Below, piece by piece: positions 52,981 to 61,843 of a stretch of DNA of 64,000 nucleotides. How positions within the stretch are numbered: position 1 is the first letter of the stretch; each line of letters begins with the position of its first letter. Under the pieces are notes generated by a model that was not told the origin of the DNA, made no database searches, and saw only the letters and a program-made list of their open reading frames with translations. Position numbers and translations under genes: made by a program. This stretch comes from Ruminococcus sp. (lineage in GTDB: Bacteria > Bacillota > Clostridia > Oscillospirales > Ruminococcaceae), in assembly GCA_017516465.1 (NCBI GenBank), contig JAFXCR010000051.1:41739-105738 (forward strand), given 5' to 3'.

Positions 52981-53007
52981 CCTGAGAAGACGCTGCTTCT
53001 TCTCAGG
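52981..53007. other. Perfect 10-bp hairpin after the cupin gene
   Basis: CCTGAGAAGA and TCTTCTCAGG flank a 7-nt loop, 7 bp after the inferred cupin stop. It lacks a T tract on either strand, so it is a poor intrinsic terminator; it may protect the mRNA 3' end. Confidence 0.6.
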
Positions 53008-53013
53008 TATATT

Positions 53014-53378
53014 TTACTTTTCTTCGTTATAGGCATATCCGAAATGAATTGGCGGAGCTGTCACTGAAATATATACAAATTCAGTATCACCATTGTTAAG
53101 AAGTCCATGAACATCCTTATCGGCAAAACGAACAACATCGCCTGCCCCAATTCCTTTTCAGTGTCATTTGCAAGGAGAAGCTTTCCGCAGCCCTTGGTTG
53201 CATACCATATCTGCTCTGACGCATCATGTGTGTGTCTTGGCTGACACGCTCCTATTTCCAAATGAACTTCTGTGATAGTTACCCGTCTGCTTTCGGAATT
53301 ATCAGGGTTAAGCAACTGTCTTGATACAACACCCGGATTGGCAAGACCTTTGATATCTTCTGATTTTATAAATTCCAT
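53014..53378 (-). pseudogene. Cupin-domain protein, frameshifted
   Basis: The N-terminal 85 residues are a normal small cupin with the metal motif RHTHDASEQIWYATKGCGK. Near 53145-53148 the frame shifts within a GGGG run (minus strand). Read in the other frame the domain continues as GDVVRFADKDVHGLL and ends APPIHFGYAYNEEK, stop at 53014. Adding one G joins the two into a typical ~120-residue cupin. Without it, the frame ends at 53061 with an unrelated hydrophobic tail. Sequencing error or recent mutation; metal-binding sugar- or auxin-binding-like cupins are the likely class. Confidence 0.75.
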
Positions 53379-53395
53379 TTATATTCCTCCTAAAA

Positions 53396-53440
53396 ACGCA
53401 AGCCGTTCCTGACACGATATCAGAAACGGCTTAATTTTTC
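53396..53440 (-). terminator. Terminator of the acidic zinc-ribbon protein gene
   Basis: AAGCCGTTTCTGA and TCAGGAACGGCTT pair with one mismatch around a GATATCG-type loop, followed by GCGTTTTT on the minus strand. Confidence 0.85.
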
Positions 53441-53483
53441 TTCATTATTTACCGATTATTCGCTAAACGGATTTTTGACGAAA

Positions 53484-53981
53484 TTACTCAGCGTCACTGC
53501 TTTCCTCATTAAGCTCCTCAATCTCCTCAATGCTGAGATCGTCATAATCGAATTCAAGAAGCTCGTTGCAGTTGGGGCAGTTTATAGAACCCTCCTCAAG
53601 CATTCCCTCGTCAAGAAGGATAGTATCGCCGCAGGAAGGACAAGTAATTTCATAAAGCTCGTCGTCATCTTCATCATCAAAGTCGTCGAAATCGTCGTCC
53701 TCGTCACTCCAGTCATCCTCATCGCAGTTATCGCAGTCACCAGAGCATTCAAATTCATCGTCATCATAGAAGTCGTCCTCAACAGAACCGAGATCCTGAT
53801 CAAGGATATCACAGAGTTCTGTAAGCTCGTCCACCTGTGACTGAAGATCGTCTACATAAAGTACGAGTTCTGACATAACCTCTACCATCTGTGTGATAGC
53901 CTTGCCTTCTTTTGTTGAAGTATCAAGCTCAAGACCTGCAAGAAGTCCCTGAAGATATGACATTTTTTCATTGAGATTCAT
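53484..53981 (-). CDS. CD1247 N-terminal-domain acidic zinc-ribbon protein
   Basis: A 165-residue protein. The helical N-terminal part (KMSYLQGLLAGLEL, EVMSELVLYVDDLQSQVDEL) matches the CD1247 N-terminal domain found widely in Clostridia. A strongly acidic middle (about 75-110, mostly Asp/Glu/Phe with CDNC) leads to a zinc ribbon CPSC...CPNC (about 113-135). Function is not known; zinc binding is inferred from the cysteine pairs. Upstream neighbour is efp in the same direction. Confidence 0.82.
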   Translation of the reverse strand: MNLNEKMSYLQGLLAGLELDTSTKEGKAITQMVEVMSELVLYVDDLQSQVDELTELCDILDQDLGSVEDDFYDDDEFECSGDCDNCDEDDWSDEDDDFDDFDDEDDDELYEITCPSCGDTILLDEGMLEEGSINCPNCNELLEFDYDDLSIEEIEELNEESSDAE

Positions 53982-54015
53982 AATTATTCCTCCTGCAAAT
54001 TAATTAATGAGGTGA

Positions 54016-54573
54016 TCAGGCTCTTGACATATACTCGCCTGTTCTTGTGTCGATCTGGATTTTTTCTCCTTCGTCGATAAAGAGTGGAACCTTTACTTCT
54101 GCACCTGTCTCAACGATAGCCGGCTTTGTAGCATTTGTAGCTGTATCGCCCTTGAAACCGGGATCTGTCTGAGTTACAACAAGCTCTACGAAGTTAGGCG
54201 GCTCAACACCGAATACAGTTCCCTTGTAGGAGAGGATCTTACAGATCATTTCTTCCTTAACGAACTTGAAGTTATCTCCGAGGATAGATGCACTGATCGG
54301 AACCTGCTCATAGCTTTCCATATCCATGAAGTAGTAAAGATCGCCGTCATTGTAGCTGTACTGCATATCCTTTCTTTCAACGAAAGCTGTGGGGAATTTT
54401 GCAGTAGGGTTAAAGGAAGTTTCAACAACTGAACCTGTAATAACGTTCTTGTACTTTGTTCTTACAAAAGCTGCTCCCTTTCCGGGCTTAACGTGCTGGA
54501 ATTCAACAACCTGAACTACCTGACCGTCAAGCTCAAAAGTAACACCATTTCTAAAATCTCCTGCTGAAATCAT
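54016..54573 (-). CDS. efp: Elongation factor P
   Basis: A 185-residue EF-P with three beta-barrel domains. The loop [16 protein letters not shown] carries the conserved Lys at position 32, in the place where EF-P is modified. EF-P rescues ribosomes stalled at polyproline. It follows an M24 peptidase gene in the conserved order aroQ-pepP-efp. Confidence 0.97.
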   Translation of the reverse strand: MISAGDFRNGVTFELDGQVVQVVEFQHVKPGKGAAFVRTKYKNVITGSVVETSFNPTAKFPTAFVERKDMQYSYNDGDLYYFMDMESYEQVPISASILGDNFKFVKEEMICKILSYKGTVFGVEPPNFVELVVTQTDPGFKGDTATNATKPAIVETGAEVKVPLFIDEGEKIQIDTRTGEYMSRA

Positions 54574-54618
54574 GAGAAATACCTCCGTATAATTTAAACT
54601 ATAATAATATATGATTAT

Positions 54619-54647
54619 ATTTTACCACATTTCTTTATCTTTGGCAA
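54619..54647 (-). promoter_or_regulatory. Promoter of efp
   Basis: TTGCCA (54642-54647), 17-bp spacer, TAAAAT (54619-54624). Confidence 0.75.
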
Positions 54648-54661
54648 TACCTAAAATGACA

Positions 54662-55726
54662 TTATTGCAAAGATATTAATTTTTTTGCACATTTTGTCAG
54701 ATTTTCGCATCCGTTTTCGGTTAAAATGACAAAATCTTCAATTCTGACACCAAATTTTCCGGCCAGATATATTCCCGGCTCAATCGTCACGACTGCACCT
54801 TCGCTGAGAGGAGACTCGTTTACCTGTGATGCATTCGGTGCTTCGTGAATATCCATACCGACTCCGTGACCGAGTGAATGTCCGAAGCATTCGCCGTATC
54901 CGGCTTTTTCTATTATATCACGGGAAATCCTGTCAAGCTCACGGCCTGTAATTCCTGCCCTTGCGGCTTCAAGTGCGGCAAGCTGGGCTTCAAGGACGAT
55001 ATTGTATACTTTCTCCATTTCCTTCGATGGCTTTCCCACACAAACTGTTCTCGTCATATCGCTGTGATATCCGTTCCATACTGCTCCGAAATCAAGAAGA
55101 ACAAATTCGCCCTCCTCAACCTTTTTATCGGAAGGAACTCCATGCGGCATGGATGTATTAGCTCCGGCAAGAGCTATTGTATCAAACGAAAGCTCCTCTG
55201 CACCATGAAGGAATATAAGACGATTAAGTTCCAGTGCAATTTCTCTTTCTGTAACTCCGGCTCTGATGAACGGAAGAAGCTCATCAAATGCAGTTTCAGC
55301 GATTTCCTGAGCCTTTCTGATATAACTGAGTTCCTCGTCATCCTTAGTCATTCTGAGTTTTTTTATTGCGTTGCTGAGGGCGTCAGAGTCATCAAATTCA
55401 ACTTCCCGGAACGTATGCCTAAAGCTGTTGAATTTTCTGATTGTCATTGCTTCGGACTCAACAGATATTCTTGAGATTCCATGTTTTTTTATCAGTGCAC
55501 TCATTTGCGGCTGAAGCCTTTTAAGTTCAATAACTTCCGCATCCGTGACTGTATTCCTTGCCTTTTCGATGTACCGGAAATCAATGAGCAGATATGATTT
55601 CTCAGGAAATGCCAGAATATAGCCGTCAGACGACTTCATACCGGTAAAATACCGCCTGTTCACATCAGAAGTGATAAGAACACATTCGGCATCAATTTCC
55701 TGAAAGAGTCGTTCAAATCTTGTCAA
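54662..55726 (-). CDS. Xaa-Pro aminopeptidase, M24 family
   Basis: A 354-residue creatinase-fold dipeptidase/aminopeptidase. An N-terminal domain (about 1-125) is followed by the pita-bread domain with all metal ligands: DFGAVWNGYHSDMTRT (two Asp), GHSLGHGVGMDIHEAP (His), EPGIYL (Glu) and RIEDFVIL (Glu). The start is TTG at 55726, preceded by GAGGTGTG; the ATG further upstream would lie within aroQ. Confidence 0.93.
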   Translation of the reverse strand: MTRFERLFQEIDAECVLITSDVNRRYFTGMKSSDGYILAFPEKSYLLIDFRYIEKARNTVTDAEVIELKRLQPQMSALIKKHGISRISVESEAMTIRKFNSFRHTFREVEFDDSDALSNAIKKLRMTKDDEELSYIRKAQEIAETAFDELLPFIRAGVTEREIALELNRLIFLHGAEELSFDTIALAGANTSMPHGVPSDKKVEEGEFVLLDFGAVWNGYHSDMTRTVCVGKPSKEMEKVYNIVLEAQLAALEAARAGITGRELDRISRDIIEKAGYGECFGHSLGHGVGMDIHEAPNASQVNESPLSEGAVVTIEPGIYLAGKFGVRIEDFVILTENGCENLTKCAKKLISLQ

Positions 55727-55736
55727 AATACACACC

Positions 55737-56168
55737 TCACAGTTCAGCGAGTGCCTGTACAGCAAGGAAATAGCTTCCGAATCCAAAGCCGCATATACTT
55801 CCCTTGCAGACCGGTGCAATTACCGACTTTGAACGGAATTCATCCCTTGCAAAAACATTACTGATATGTACTTCTATACAAGGAATCTTTATAGCCGATA
55901 TAGCGTCCCTGATCGCATAGCTGTAATGTGTATAAGCACCGGCATTGATGATAACTCCGTCAAAACTCTTTCTTGCAGCGTGTAGCTTATCAATTATAGC
56001 TCCCTCATGATTTGATTGAAATATCTCACATTCAAGTCCCTGATCACGAGCACGGTCGATGATACTGCTGTTAAGATTCTCAATAGAATCACTGCCATAT
56101 ATTCCCGGTTCACGTTCACCAAGAAGATTGATATTTGGTCCATGGATAACAAGAATTTTCTTTATCAT
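55737..56168 (-). CDS. aroQ: 3-dehydroquinate dehydratase, type II
   Basis: A 143-residue shikimate-pathway enzyme, slightly short of but near the usual 145-150. HGPNINLLGEREPGIYG has the catalytic Tyr, SNHEGAIIDKLH and INAGAYTHYSYAIRDA follow, and EVHISNVFARDEFR carries the active His/Arg. It overlaps yqeG by 4 bp. Confidence 0.96.
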   Translation of the reverse strand: MIKKILVIHGPNINLLGEREPGIYGSDSIENLNSSIIDRARDQGLECEIFQSNHEGAIIDKLHAARKSFDGVIINAGAYTHYSYAIRDAISAIKIPCIEVHISNVFARDEFRSKSVIAPVCKGSICGFGFGSYFLAVQALAEL

Positions 56169-56671
56169 GATTTTTTCTCCTGTTCATTGTAATATTTTCT
56201 CGGTAAAAAGGGCTTTTCGCACTTTCTTTTCACCTTAAAAAATGTAGTTGTTTCATGCTCAATAGGATCAACGTAGAGCATTTTTACACCGAAAAGTCCA
56301 GCTCCGAGAACGTCTGTGAATATCTGATCTCCGACAGCAGCGATATACTTTTTGGATATCCCCATTTTTTCCGCTGCCTCCTTGAATCCCTTTGTCAGAG
56401 GTTTTTTTCCTTCGCTTACAAAATCAAGTCCGAGCATATCAGCAAATGGCTTTACTCTCGGCGAATGATTATTTGATACTATCATCAGCATAATATTATT
56501 TTTCTTCATGATATCCAGCCATTCAAGAACGCCATCCCCCGGAACAGGATTATCATGTGTTGTCAGTGTATTGTCAAGATCGAGGATAAGACCTCGGATT
56601 CCAAGTTTTTTCAGGATATCCGGTGTTATTTCAGTAATACGCCGGAATGCCGCTGTAATTCCAAACCGCAT
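56165..56671 (-). CDS. YqeG family HAD phosphatase
   Basis: A 168-residue HAD-IIIA phosphatase. The nucleophile motif is LILDLDNTLT, the second VSNNHS and the third GDQIFTDVLGA. YqeG members dephosphorylate phosphatidylglycerol phosphate in related organisms. Start at MRFGITAAF, preceded by AGGAGGAATT; upstream residues would run through the rpsU terminator. Confidence 0.93.
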   Translation of the reverse strand: MRFGITAAFRRITEITPDILKKLGIRGLILDLDNTLTTHDNPVPGDGVLEWLDIMKKNNIMLMIVSNNHSPRVKPFADMLGLDFVSEGKKPLTKGFKEAAEKMGISKKYIAAVGDQIFTDVLGAGLFGVKMLYVDPIEHETTTFFKVKRKCEKPFLPRKYYNEQEKKS

Positions 56672-56705
56672 AATTCCTCCATAATCTACAATTTTTTCAT
56701 ATAAA

Positions 56706-56737
56706 TGAAAAAGCGAACCCTTAGGGCCCGCTTTTAT
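56706..56737 (-). terminator. Terminator of rpsU
   Basis: AAAAGCGGGCCC and GGGTTCGCTTTT form the stem (with a G-T pair), followed by TTTTC, 22 bp after the rpsU stop. Confidence 0.85.
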
Positions 56738-56758
56738 CAGCACGATCAGTCTGCAAGA

Positions 56759-56932
56759 TTAATACTTGCGCTTACGAGCTGCTTCAGACTTCTTCTTGCG
56801 CTTTACAGAAGGCTTTTCGTAGTGTTCTCTCTTACGAACCTCAGCGATAACGCCATCCTTTGCACATGATCTCTTAAATCTCTTAAGAGCTGTATCCAAA
56901 GACTCGTTTTTACCAACGCGAACTTCTGCCAC
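56759..56932 (-). CDS. rpsU: 30S ribosomal protein S21
   Basis: A 57-residue ribosomal protein with a GTG start. The translation reads [20 protein letters not shown], then [20 protein letters not shown] and a basic tail [16 protein letters not shown], a clear S21. AGGGAGGGAAAG precedes the GTG. It is easily missed because of its size and non-ATG start. The leader from the promoter is about 120 nt and holds the paired parts GCATCC/GGATGA and TCGGGAGA/TCCGGG. Confidence 0.95.
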   Translation of the reverse strand: MAEVRVGKNESLDTALKRFKRSCAKDGVIAEVRKREHYEKPSVKRKKKSEAARKRKY

Positions 56933-57060
56933 TTAACTTTCCCTCCCTTATTCAGAGGTTGCCCGGAATCTCTCCCGAACTCTATACTAATCATCCCATA
57001 GGATGCCAGTCAGCATATACCCTGAAAGACAGCAGATAATACTTAAAATAATATAATGTT

Positions 57061-57089
57061 ATTTTATCACACTTTACCTTTATTGTCAA
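57061..57089 (-). promoter_or_regulatory. Promoter of rpsU
   Basis: TTGACA (57084-57089), 17-bp spacer, TAAAAT (57061-57066). Confidence 0.88.
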
Positions 57090-57116
57090 GTTTTTTTTTC
57101 ACTCTTTGAAATTTCG

Positions 57117-59522
57117 TTATTTTGCAACAATATTAACAAGTTTATTTGGTACATATATCTGCTTAACAATATTCTTGCCCTCAACAGACTCCTTTACCTT
57201 CTCATCAGCCATTGCTGATGCAATAACGGAATCTTTATCAGAATCAGGAACGATATTAAGCTTTGCCCTGAGCTTTCCGTTTACCTGAACAACAATCTCG
57301 ATTGTCTCATCCTTGCAGAGAGCCTCGTCATAAGCAACCCAGTTCTGCTCACTGAGAATCTGTCCGAATGTGTTGTTGTAGAGTTCCTCTGTAATGTGAG
57401 GTGCAAAGGGATTGAGCATAATACAGAAATCACGGAGCTCAGCCTTATTGATAGAGCCGGCTGCGTAGATATCGTTGATAAGAGTCATCATTGCAGCTAT
57501 GGCTGTATTGAACTTCATTGCCTCGATATCTTCCGTAACCTTCTTTATAGTCTTATGGAATGCAGAACAAAGAGCATCACTGTAACTATCGCCTCCTGTG
57601 AGCATATCCTGTAATCCCCAGATTCTGTCAACAAAACGCTTACAACCCTTGATGCTTGATTCGCTCCACGGAGCTGCCTTTTCATAATCGCCCATGAAAA
57701 GTACATAAAGTCTGAGAACATCTGCACCGTACTCAGCAACAACATCGTTAGGATCAATTACATTTCCTCTTGACTTTGACATCTTCTCTCCGTCCGGTCC
57801 GAGAATGAGTCCCTGAGCAGTTCTTTTTGCATAAGGCTCTGCTGTATTCACCATTCCCAGATCATAAAGGAATTTATGCCAGAAACGGCTGTAAATCATA
57901 TGTCTCGTAACGTGCTCCATACCGCCGTTGTACCAGTCAACAGGCATCCAGTACTCAAGTGCTTCCTTAGAAGCAAACTGCTGGTCGTTGCAGGGATCGC
58001 AATAGCGGAGGAAGTACCATGAAGAACCAGCCCACTGCGGCATTGTATCTGTCTCACGCTTTGCGTCCTTTCCACACTTAGGACACTTGCAGTTTACATA
58101 GCTATCAATTTTTGCAAGAGGACTTTCGCCGTCTGTGCCGGGTTCAAAGTTCTCAACAGCCGGCAGTCTGAGAGGAAGCTCCTCGTAAGGTACGGGAACC
58201 ATTCCACAGTCAGGACAATGAACGATTGGGATAGGCTCGCCCCAGTAACGCTGACGGTTGAATGCCCAGTCCTTCATCTTGTACTGAACACCCTTTTCGC
58301 CGCAGCCGAGTCCGCCGAGTATTTCAAGTGCCTTTTCGATAGCATCCTTCTTGTTTGTGATGCCGTTGAGTTCGCCTGAATTTACAAGCTCTCCCTCTCC
58401 TGTGTAGGCTTCCTTGGAGATATCGCCGCCCTTGATTACTTCGATAATATCAATACCGAACTTCTTTGCAAAGTCATAGTCTCTTGTATCATGTGCCGGA
58501 ACAGCCATGATAGCACCTGTACCGTAGCCCATCATTACATAGTCTGCGATATAGATCGGAATTTCCTTTCCTGTAACAGGATTAACAGCTGTAAGTCCTT
58601 CAATCTTGACACCTGTCTTGTCCTTTACAAGCTGAGTTCTTTCAAATTCGCTCTTTTTAGCACATTCTGTTTTGTATGCTTCGAGGTCTGCATAGTTTGA
58701 AATACTGTCCTTATACTTCTCAATCACAGGATGCTCAGGAGCAATTACCATGAATGTTACGCCGTAAAGTGTATCCGGACGTGTTGTATAGATACGGAGC
58801 TTCTCATCCTGCTCCTTGATGCTGAAGTTTACAAATGCACCTGTTGACTTGCCTATCCAATTCTGCTGCTGAAGCTTTACATTCGGCAGATAGTCAACAT
58901 CTTCAAGTCCCTGAAGGAGTTTGTCTGCGTATTCTGTGATGCGGAGATACCAAACTTCCTTTGTTTTCTGAACGATATCGCTGTGGCATACATCACACTT
59001 ACCGCCCTGTGAATCCTCGTTTGAGAGAACAACCTTACAGCTTGGACAGTAGTTTACAGATGTCTTGTCACGGAATACAAGACCATTCTCGAACATCTTA
59101 AGAAAAATCCACTGTGTCCACTTATAATAGCCTTCCTCGGTAGTATCTACAACCCTTGACCAGTCAAAAGAGAATCCGACAGTCTTGAGCTGATTTGTGA
59201 ACTTTTCGATATTTCTGTCTGTTACGACACGAGGATGAATATTCTCCTTGATAGCCGTATTCTCAGTGGGAAGTCCGTATGCGTCAAATCCGATGGGGAA
59301 AAGTACGTTATAGCCTTCAAGACGTCTTTTTCTGGAAACTACTTCCAGTCCGGAATAAGCTTTGATATGACCAACGTGCATACCATGTCCTGAAGGATAT
59401 GGGAATTCTACAAGAGCATAAAATTTCTTCTTGCTGCTGTCGTTGACCGCCTTGAAGCTGTCGTGTTCATCCCAGTATTTCTGCCATTTCTGTTCAACTG
59501 ATTTATAATCGTATCTGCTCAT
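57117..59522 (-). CDS. leuS: Leucyl-tRNA synthetase
   Basis: An 801-residue class I synthetase. GHGMHVGHIKAYSG carries the HIGH-type motif (HVGH) near residue 47, GEKMSKSRGN the KMSKS near 590, with an intact editing domain between (TTRPDTLYGVTFM, AVPAHDTRDYDFA). Zinc-type CPSC...CDVC and CPDC...CPKC pairs are present. No T-box was seen upstream; the 60 bp to the next gene are too short. Confidence 0.97.
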   Translation of the reverse strand: MSRYDYKSVEQKWQKYWDEHDSFKAVNDSSKKKFYALVEFPYPSGHGMHVGHIKAYSGLEVVSRKRRLEGYNVLFPIGFDAYGLPTENTAIKENIHPRVVTDRNIEKFTNQLKTVGFSFDWSRVVDTTEEGYYKWTQWIFLKMFENGLVFRDKTSVNYCPSCKVVLSNEDSQGGKCDVCHSDIVQKTKEVWYLRITEYADKLLQGLEDVDYLPNVKLQQQNWIGKSTGAFVNFSIKEQDEKLRIYTTRPDTLYGVTFMVIAPEHPVIEKYKDSISNYADLEAYKTECAKKSEFERTQLVKDKTGVKIEGLTAVNPVTGKEIPIYIADYVMMGYGTGAIMAVPAHDTRDYDFAKKFGIDIIEVIKGGDISKEAYTGEGELVNSGELNGITNKKDAIEKALEILGGLGCGEKGVQYKMKDWAFNRQRYWGEPIPIVHCPDCGMVPVPYEELPLRLPAVENFEPGTDGESPLAKIDSYVNCKCPKCGKDAKRETDTMPQWAGSSWYFLRYCDPCNDQQFASKEALEYWMPVDWYNGGMEHVTRHMIYSRFWHKFLYDLGMVNTAEPYAKRTAQGLILGPDGEKMSKSRGNVIDPNDVVAEYGADVLRLYVLFMGDYEKAAPWSESSIKGCKRFVDRIWGLQDMLTGGDSYSDALCSAFHKTIKKVTEDIEAMKFNTAIAAMMTLINDIYAAGSINKAELRDFCIMLNPFAPHITEELYNNTFGQILSEQNWVAYDEALCKDETIEIVVQVNGKLRAKLNIVPDSDKDSVIASAMADEKVKESVEGKNIVKQIYVPNKLVNIVAK

Positions 59523-59583
59523 TTTTTATCATTCCTTTTTTAAAAAATTACAAATCTATTCAGTATTGAGAAATTCATTGTTC

Positions 59584-59928
59584 TCATTTAAAATTTATAT
59601 TCCACGAATAGTTTTCCCTGACGTCGCTGTTTGTTGTCAGCAATACAGCACACACAATATCAATTCCACCCTCAAGGAGATAAATCCAGTTTGAACTGAT
59701 ATTACCGAGATTTGCAGGGAGGTGCATCAGCACAACAAGCACAAATATACCTGCTGTGATATAATTTACATTCTTTATCCAGACAAATAACAAACAAGCC
59801 ATCGCAAGTGCAAGCATCAGGCTGCTCAGTGAAAAGCTGCCGATTATCATGTTAAGCACTGCCTTTACAACGACATAGACCGCCATTGCAAGAGATATGG
59901 AAAATCCCTTCTGATTCCTAATATTCAT
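59584..59928 (-). CDS. Hypothetical membrane protein, 114 residues
   Basis: A small protein with about four hydrophobic segments (near 12-32, 35-50, 55-72, 82-100) and short loops. I do not recognise the family. It lies between rsfS and leuS in the same direction, with GAGGAATGATATAAT before the ATG. Probably co-transcribed; function unknown. Confidence 0.7.
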   Translation of the reverse strand: MNIRNQKGFSISLAMAVYVVVKAVLNMIIGSFSLSSLMLALAMACLLFVWIKNVNYITAGIFVLVVLMHLPANLGNISSNWIYLLEGGIDIVCAVLLTTNSDVRENYSWNINFK

Positions 59929-59934
59929 ATTATA

Positions 59935-60294
59935 TCATTCCTCAACGAGAAGACCACTGATATCAATCTGCTCGCCGTCTGCCCAGAGACTTTCAAGCTT
60001 GTAGAAGTTTCTTGCTTCCTTATAGAAAACGTGAATGATGATATCCGCATAGTCAAGAACTATCCATGTATTTCCTGTATCAGTCTCACGTCTCAGCGGC
60101 TCGATTCCCTTCTGGGTAAGCTGGAATTCAACCTCATCTGCAAGCGTTCTTGTGTGTGTGTTACTGGTTCCGTTGACGATTACAAAATAATCTGCAAGAA
60201 TAGTCAGGTAAGTAACCTTTATTGCCTGTATATCCTCGCCTCTTTTGCTGTCAAGAGTCTTAATAATAAGCTCAAGTTTTTCCTGCTGTGTCAT
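59935..60294 (-). CDS. rsfS: Ribosomal silencing factor RsfS
   Basis: A 119-residue protein that binds L14 and blocks subunit joining during starvation. DYFVIVNGTSNTHTRTLADE and GNTWIVLDYADIIIHVFYKE are the DUF143/RsfS pattern. The ATG at 60294 follows GAAAGGTG; an in-frame TTG 15 bases earlier is unlikely. Gene order nadD-yqeK, LCP, rsfS is common in Clostridia. Confidence 0.95.
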   Translation of the reverse strand: MTQQEKLELIIKTLDSKRGEDIQAIKVTYLTILADYFVIVNGTSNTHTRTLADEVEFQLTQKGIEPLRRETDTGNTWIVLDYADIIIHVFYKEARNFYKLESLWADGEQIDISGLLVEE

Positions 60295-60313
60295 ATTTTC
60301 ACCTTTCAATTAT

Positions 60314-61843
60314 TTATTGTACCTTATTCGGATCTCTCGCAGGTGCTTCACTGTCGATAAGATCATCAAATGTAGCTGTCTTGTCATCATAGTTACTGTA
60401 ATTATGATCCTTTATATACTCTAACATAGCCGTATCACCGTAGCCCGTAAGAGGATTCTGATATGGTCTGTAATATTTATTGAGAAGATCGAGTGTTTCC
60501 TGCTTATGAATAGAATATATCGAATATTCAACACCATCATAGCCGATATACGGTTCCTCGTTTGATGTCGATTCACCTGGAAGCATATCTACCTGAACGC
60601 TTTCAAGCGGGATTGTTCCGCAGAAATCGGCAAGACGTGTAAGGTCAACCACCATCATATCAGTAGCAATAAGCTCTCTGTCCATTACTTCATCGATATA
60701 TTCCTTAAGCTTAGCTGTACCCTCATTCTTGGAGATATCCATAAGCTTCTGCATAGCTGCCGCCATAAAACGTCGCTGATTCTGCATACGTCCGATATCA
60801 CCTTCGAGCCATCCGTAACGATATCGTATGAACCATTCAGACTGCTCACCATTGAGAATCACATCTCCTGCTTCGATTGTCTTGCCTGCCTCATAGTGAA
60901 TAGGCTCGTCAAGGCTGATCGGAATACCACCGACAAGATCTACCATTTCAGCAATATCCGTGATGTATGTCGTAATATATGCGTCAATCGGAATTCCGAA
61001 GTTCTGCTGAACGCAGTCTACTACACGCTGGATAGGAACATCCGCATATTGAGGATCACCGCTTGAATATACGCTGTTTATCTTCGTTGACGGTGAGCTT
61101 GTAAAATCAGGAACCGCCGTATCTCTCGGTATCTGAAGGATTCTCAGTGCTCCGCCCTTGAGGTCAAACTGACATAGCCAGATAACATCGGTATTAAGAC
61201 TGTCAACATCAAATCCAAGGAAAAGAACTGTATACTGTCCTTCTATCCATTGTTCCATGAAGTCAAGGCCATCATTGTAATCCTCCGGAAGCACATTTGT
61301 ATTAATGCTTACATCAATTTTTTCAACAGACTTGTCCAGCTCACCCTCGATATGAACAAGCGGCTGCTTACGCTTTACAAAGTACGTCATTATGGATACC
61401 CTTTCCCTGACGCCCTTTTTATCCCACCACATAATCGGCATTGTAAGCACCATTGCAATGATTATCGAAAGGCTGGCAATAATAGAGACTGCCTTGACTA
61501 TGATATCCCTTTTCTTTTTCTTCTTTGAACTGCTTTTTTCAGGATTATTTTCATTATCATAATCCTGAGGGATATATTCTGCATAACCGTCACTATAATT
61601 CATAGAAGAATCTCTCCGCGGCTCTGCTTCGTATCTTCCACGATTATCGACAGACTGAGGTATCTCATATCTTCCACGGTTATCTATTGACGGCGGAGCT
61701 TCATATCTTCCATGATAAGCCGGACCTGTACCAGCGGCTGGCTTTCCGGTATCCACTCTCTTAAGTGTTCTCAGAGGCTTTGGTCGTTTTTCCGGCTGCG
61801 AAGTCCCGTTTAAAACTTCTTCAATTTTTTCGTTGTCGTTCAT
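60314..61843 (-). CDS. LCP (LytR-CpsA-Psr) family cell-wall ligase
   Basis: A 509-residue membrane protein. The cytoplasmic N-terminal ~110 residues contain three RGRYE(A/I)xxS(I/V)DN-type repeats (about 46-78) and a KKKK stretch before one membrane helix (about 113-135). The extracytoplasmic LCP domain (about 190-430) has VLFLGFDVDSLNTDVI, IPRDTAV and GWLEGDIGRMQNQRRF with the conserved Asp/Arg set. LCP enzymes attach teichoic acids or capsule to peptidoglycan. It overlaps the nadD fusion gene by 4 bp. Confidence 0.93.
   Translation of the reverse strand: MNDNEKIEEVLNGTSQPEKRPKPLRTLKRVDTGKPAAGTGPAYHGRYEAPPSIDNRGRYEIPQSVDNRGRYEAEPRRDSSMNYSDGYAEYIPQDYDNENNPEKSSSKKKKKRDIIVKAVSIIASLSIIIAMVLTMPIMWWDKKGVRERVSIMTYFVKRKQPLVHIEGELDKSVEKIDVSINTNVLPEDYNDGLDFMEQWIEGQYTVLFLGFDVDSLNTDVIWLCQFDLKGGALRILQIPRDTAVPDFTSSPSTKINSVYSSGDPQYADVPIQRVVDCVQQNFGIPIDAYITTYITDIAEMVDLVGGIPISLDEPIHYEAGKTIEAGDVILNGEQSEWFIRYRYGWLEGDIGRMQNQRRFMAAAMQKLMDISKNEGTAKLKEYIDEVMDRELIATDMMVVDLTRLADFCGTIPLESVQVDMLPGESTSNEEPYIGYDGVEYSIYSIHKQETLDLLNKYYRPYQNPLTGYGDTAMLEYIKDHNYSNYDDKTATFDDLIDSEAPARDPNKVQ

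Noticed and set aside
54640-54650. GGCAATACC, resembling the MITE end
   Set aside because: Only 9 bases match, and they fall in the -35 box of the efp promoter; no inverted partner is near.
56803-56994. 63-residue reading frame over rpsU
   Set aside because: It is a different frame of the rpsU leader and gene; the S21 frame with a GTG start is unambiguous.
59523-59583. T-box upstream of leuS
   Set aside because: Only 60 bp to the preceding gene and no GGTGGTACC-type signature.
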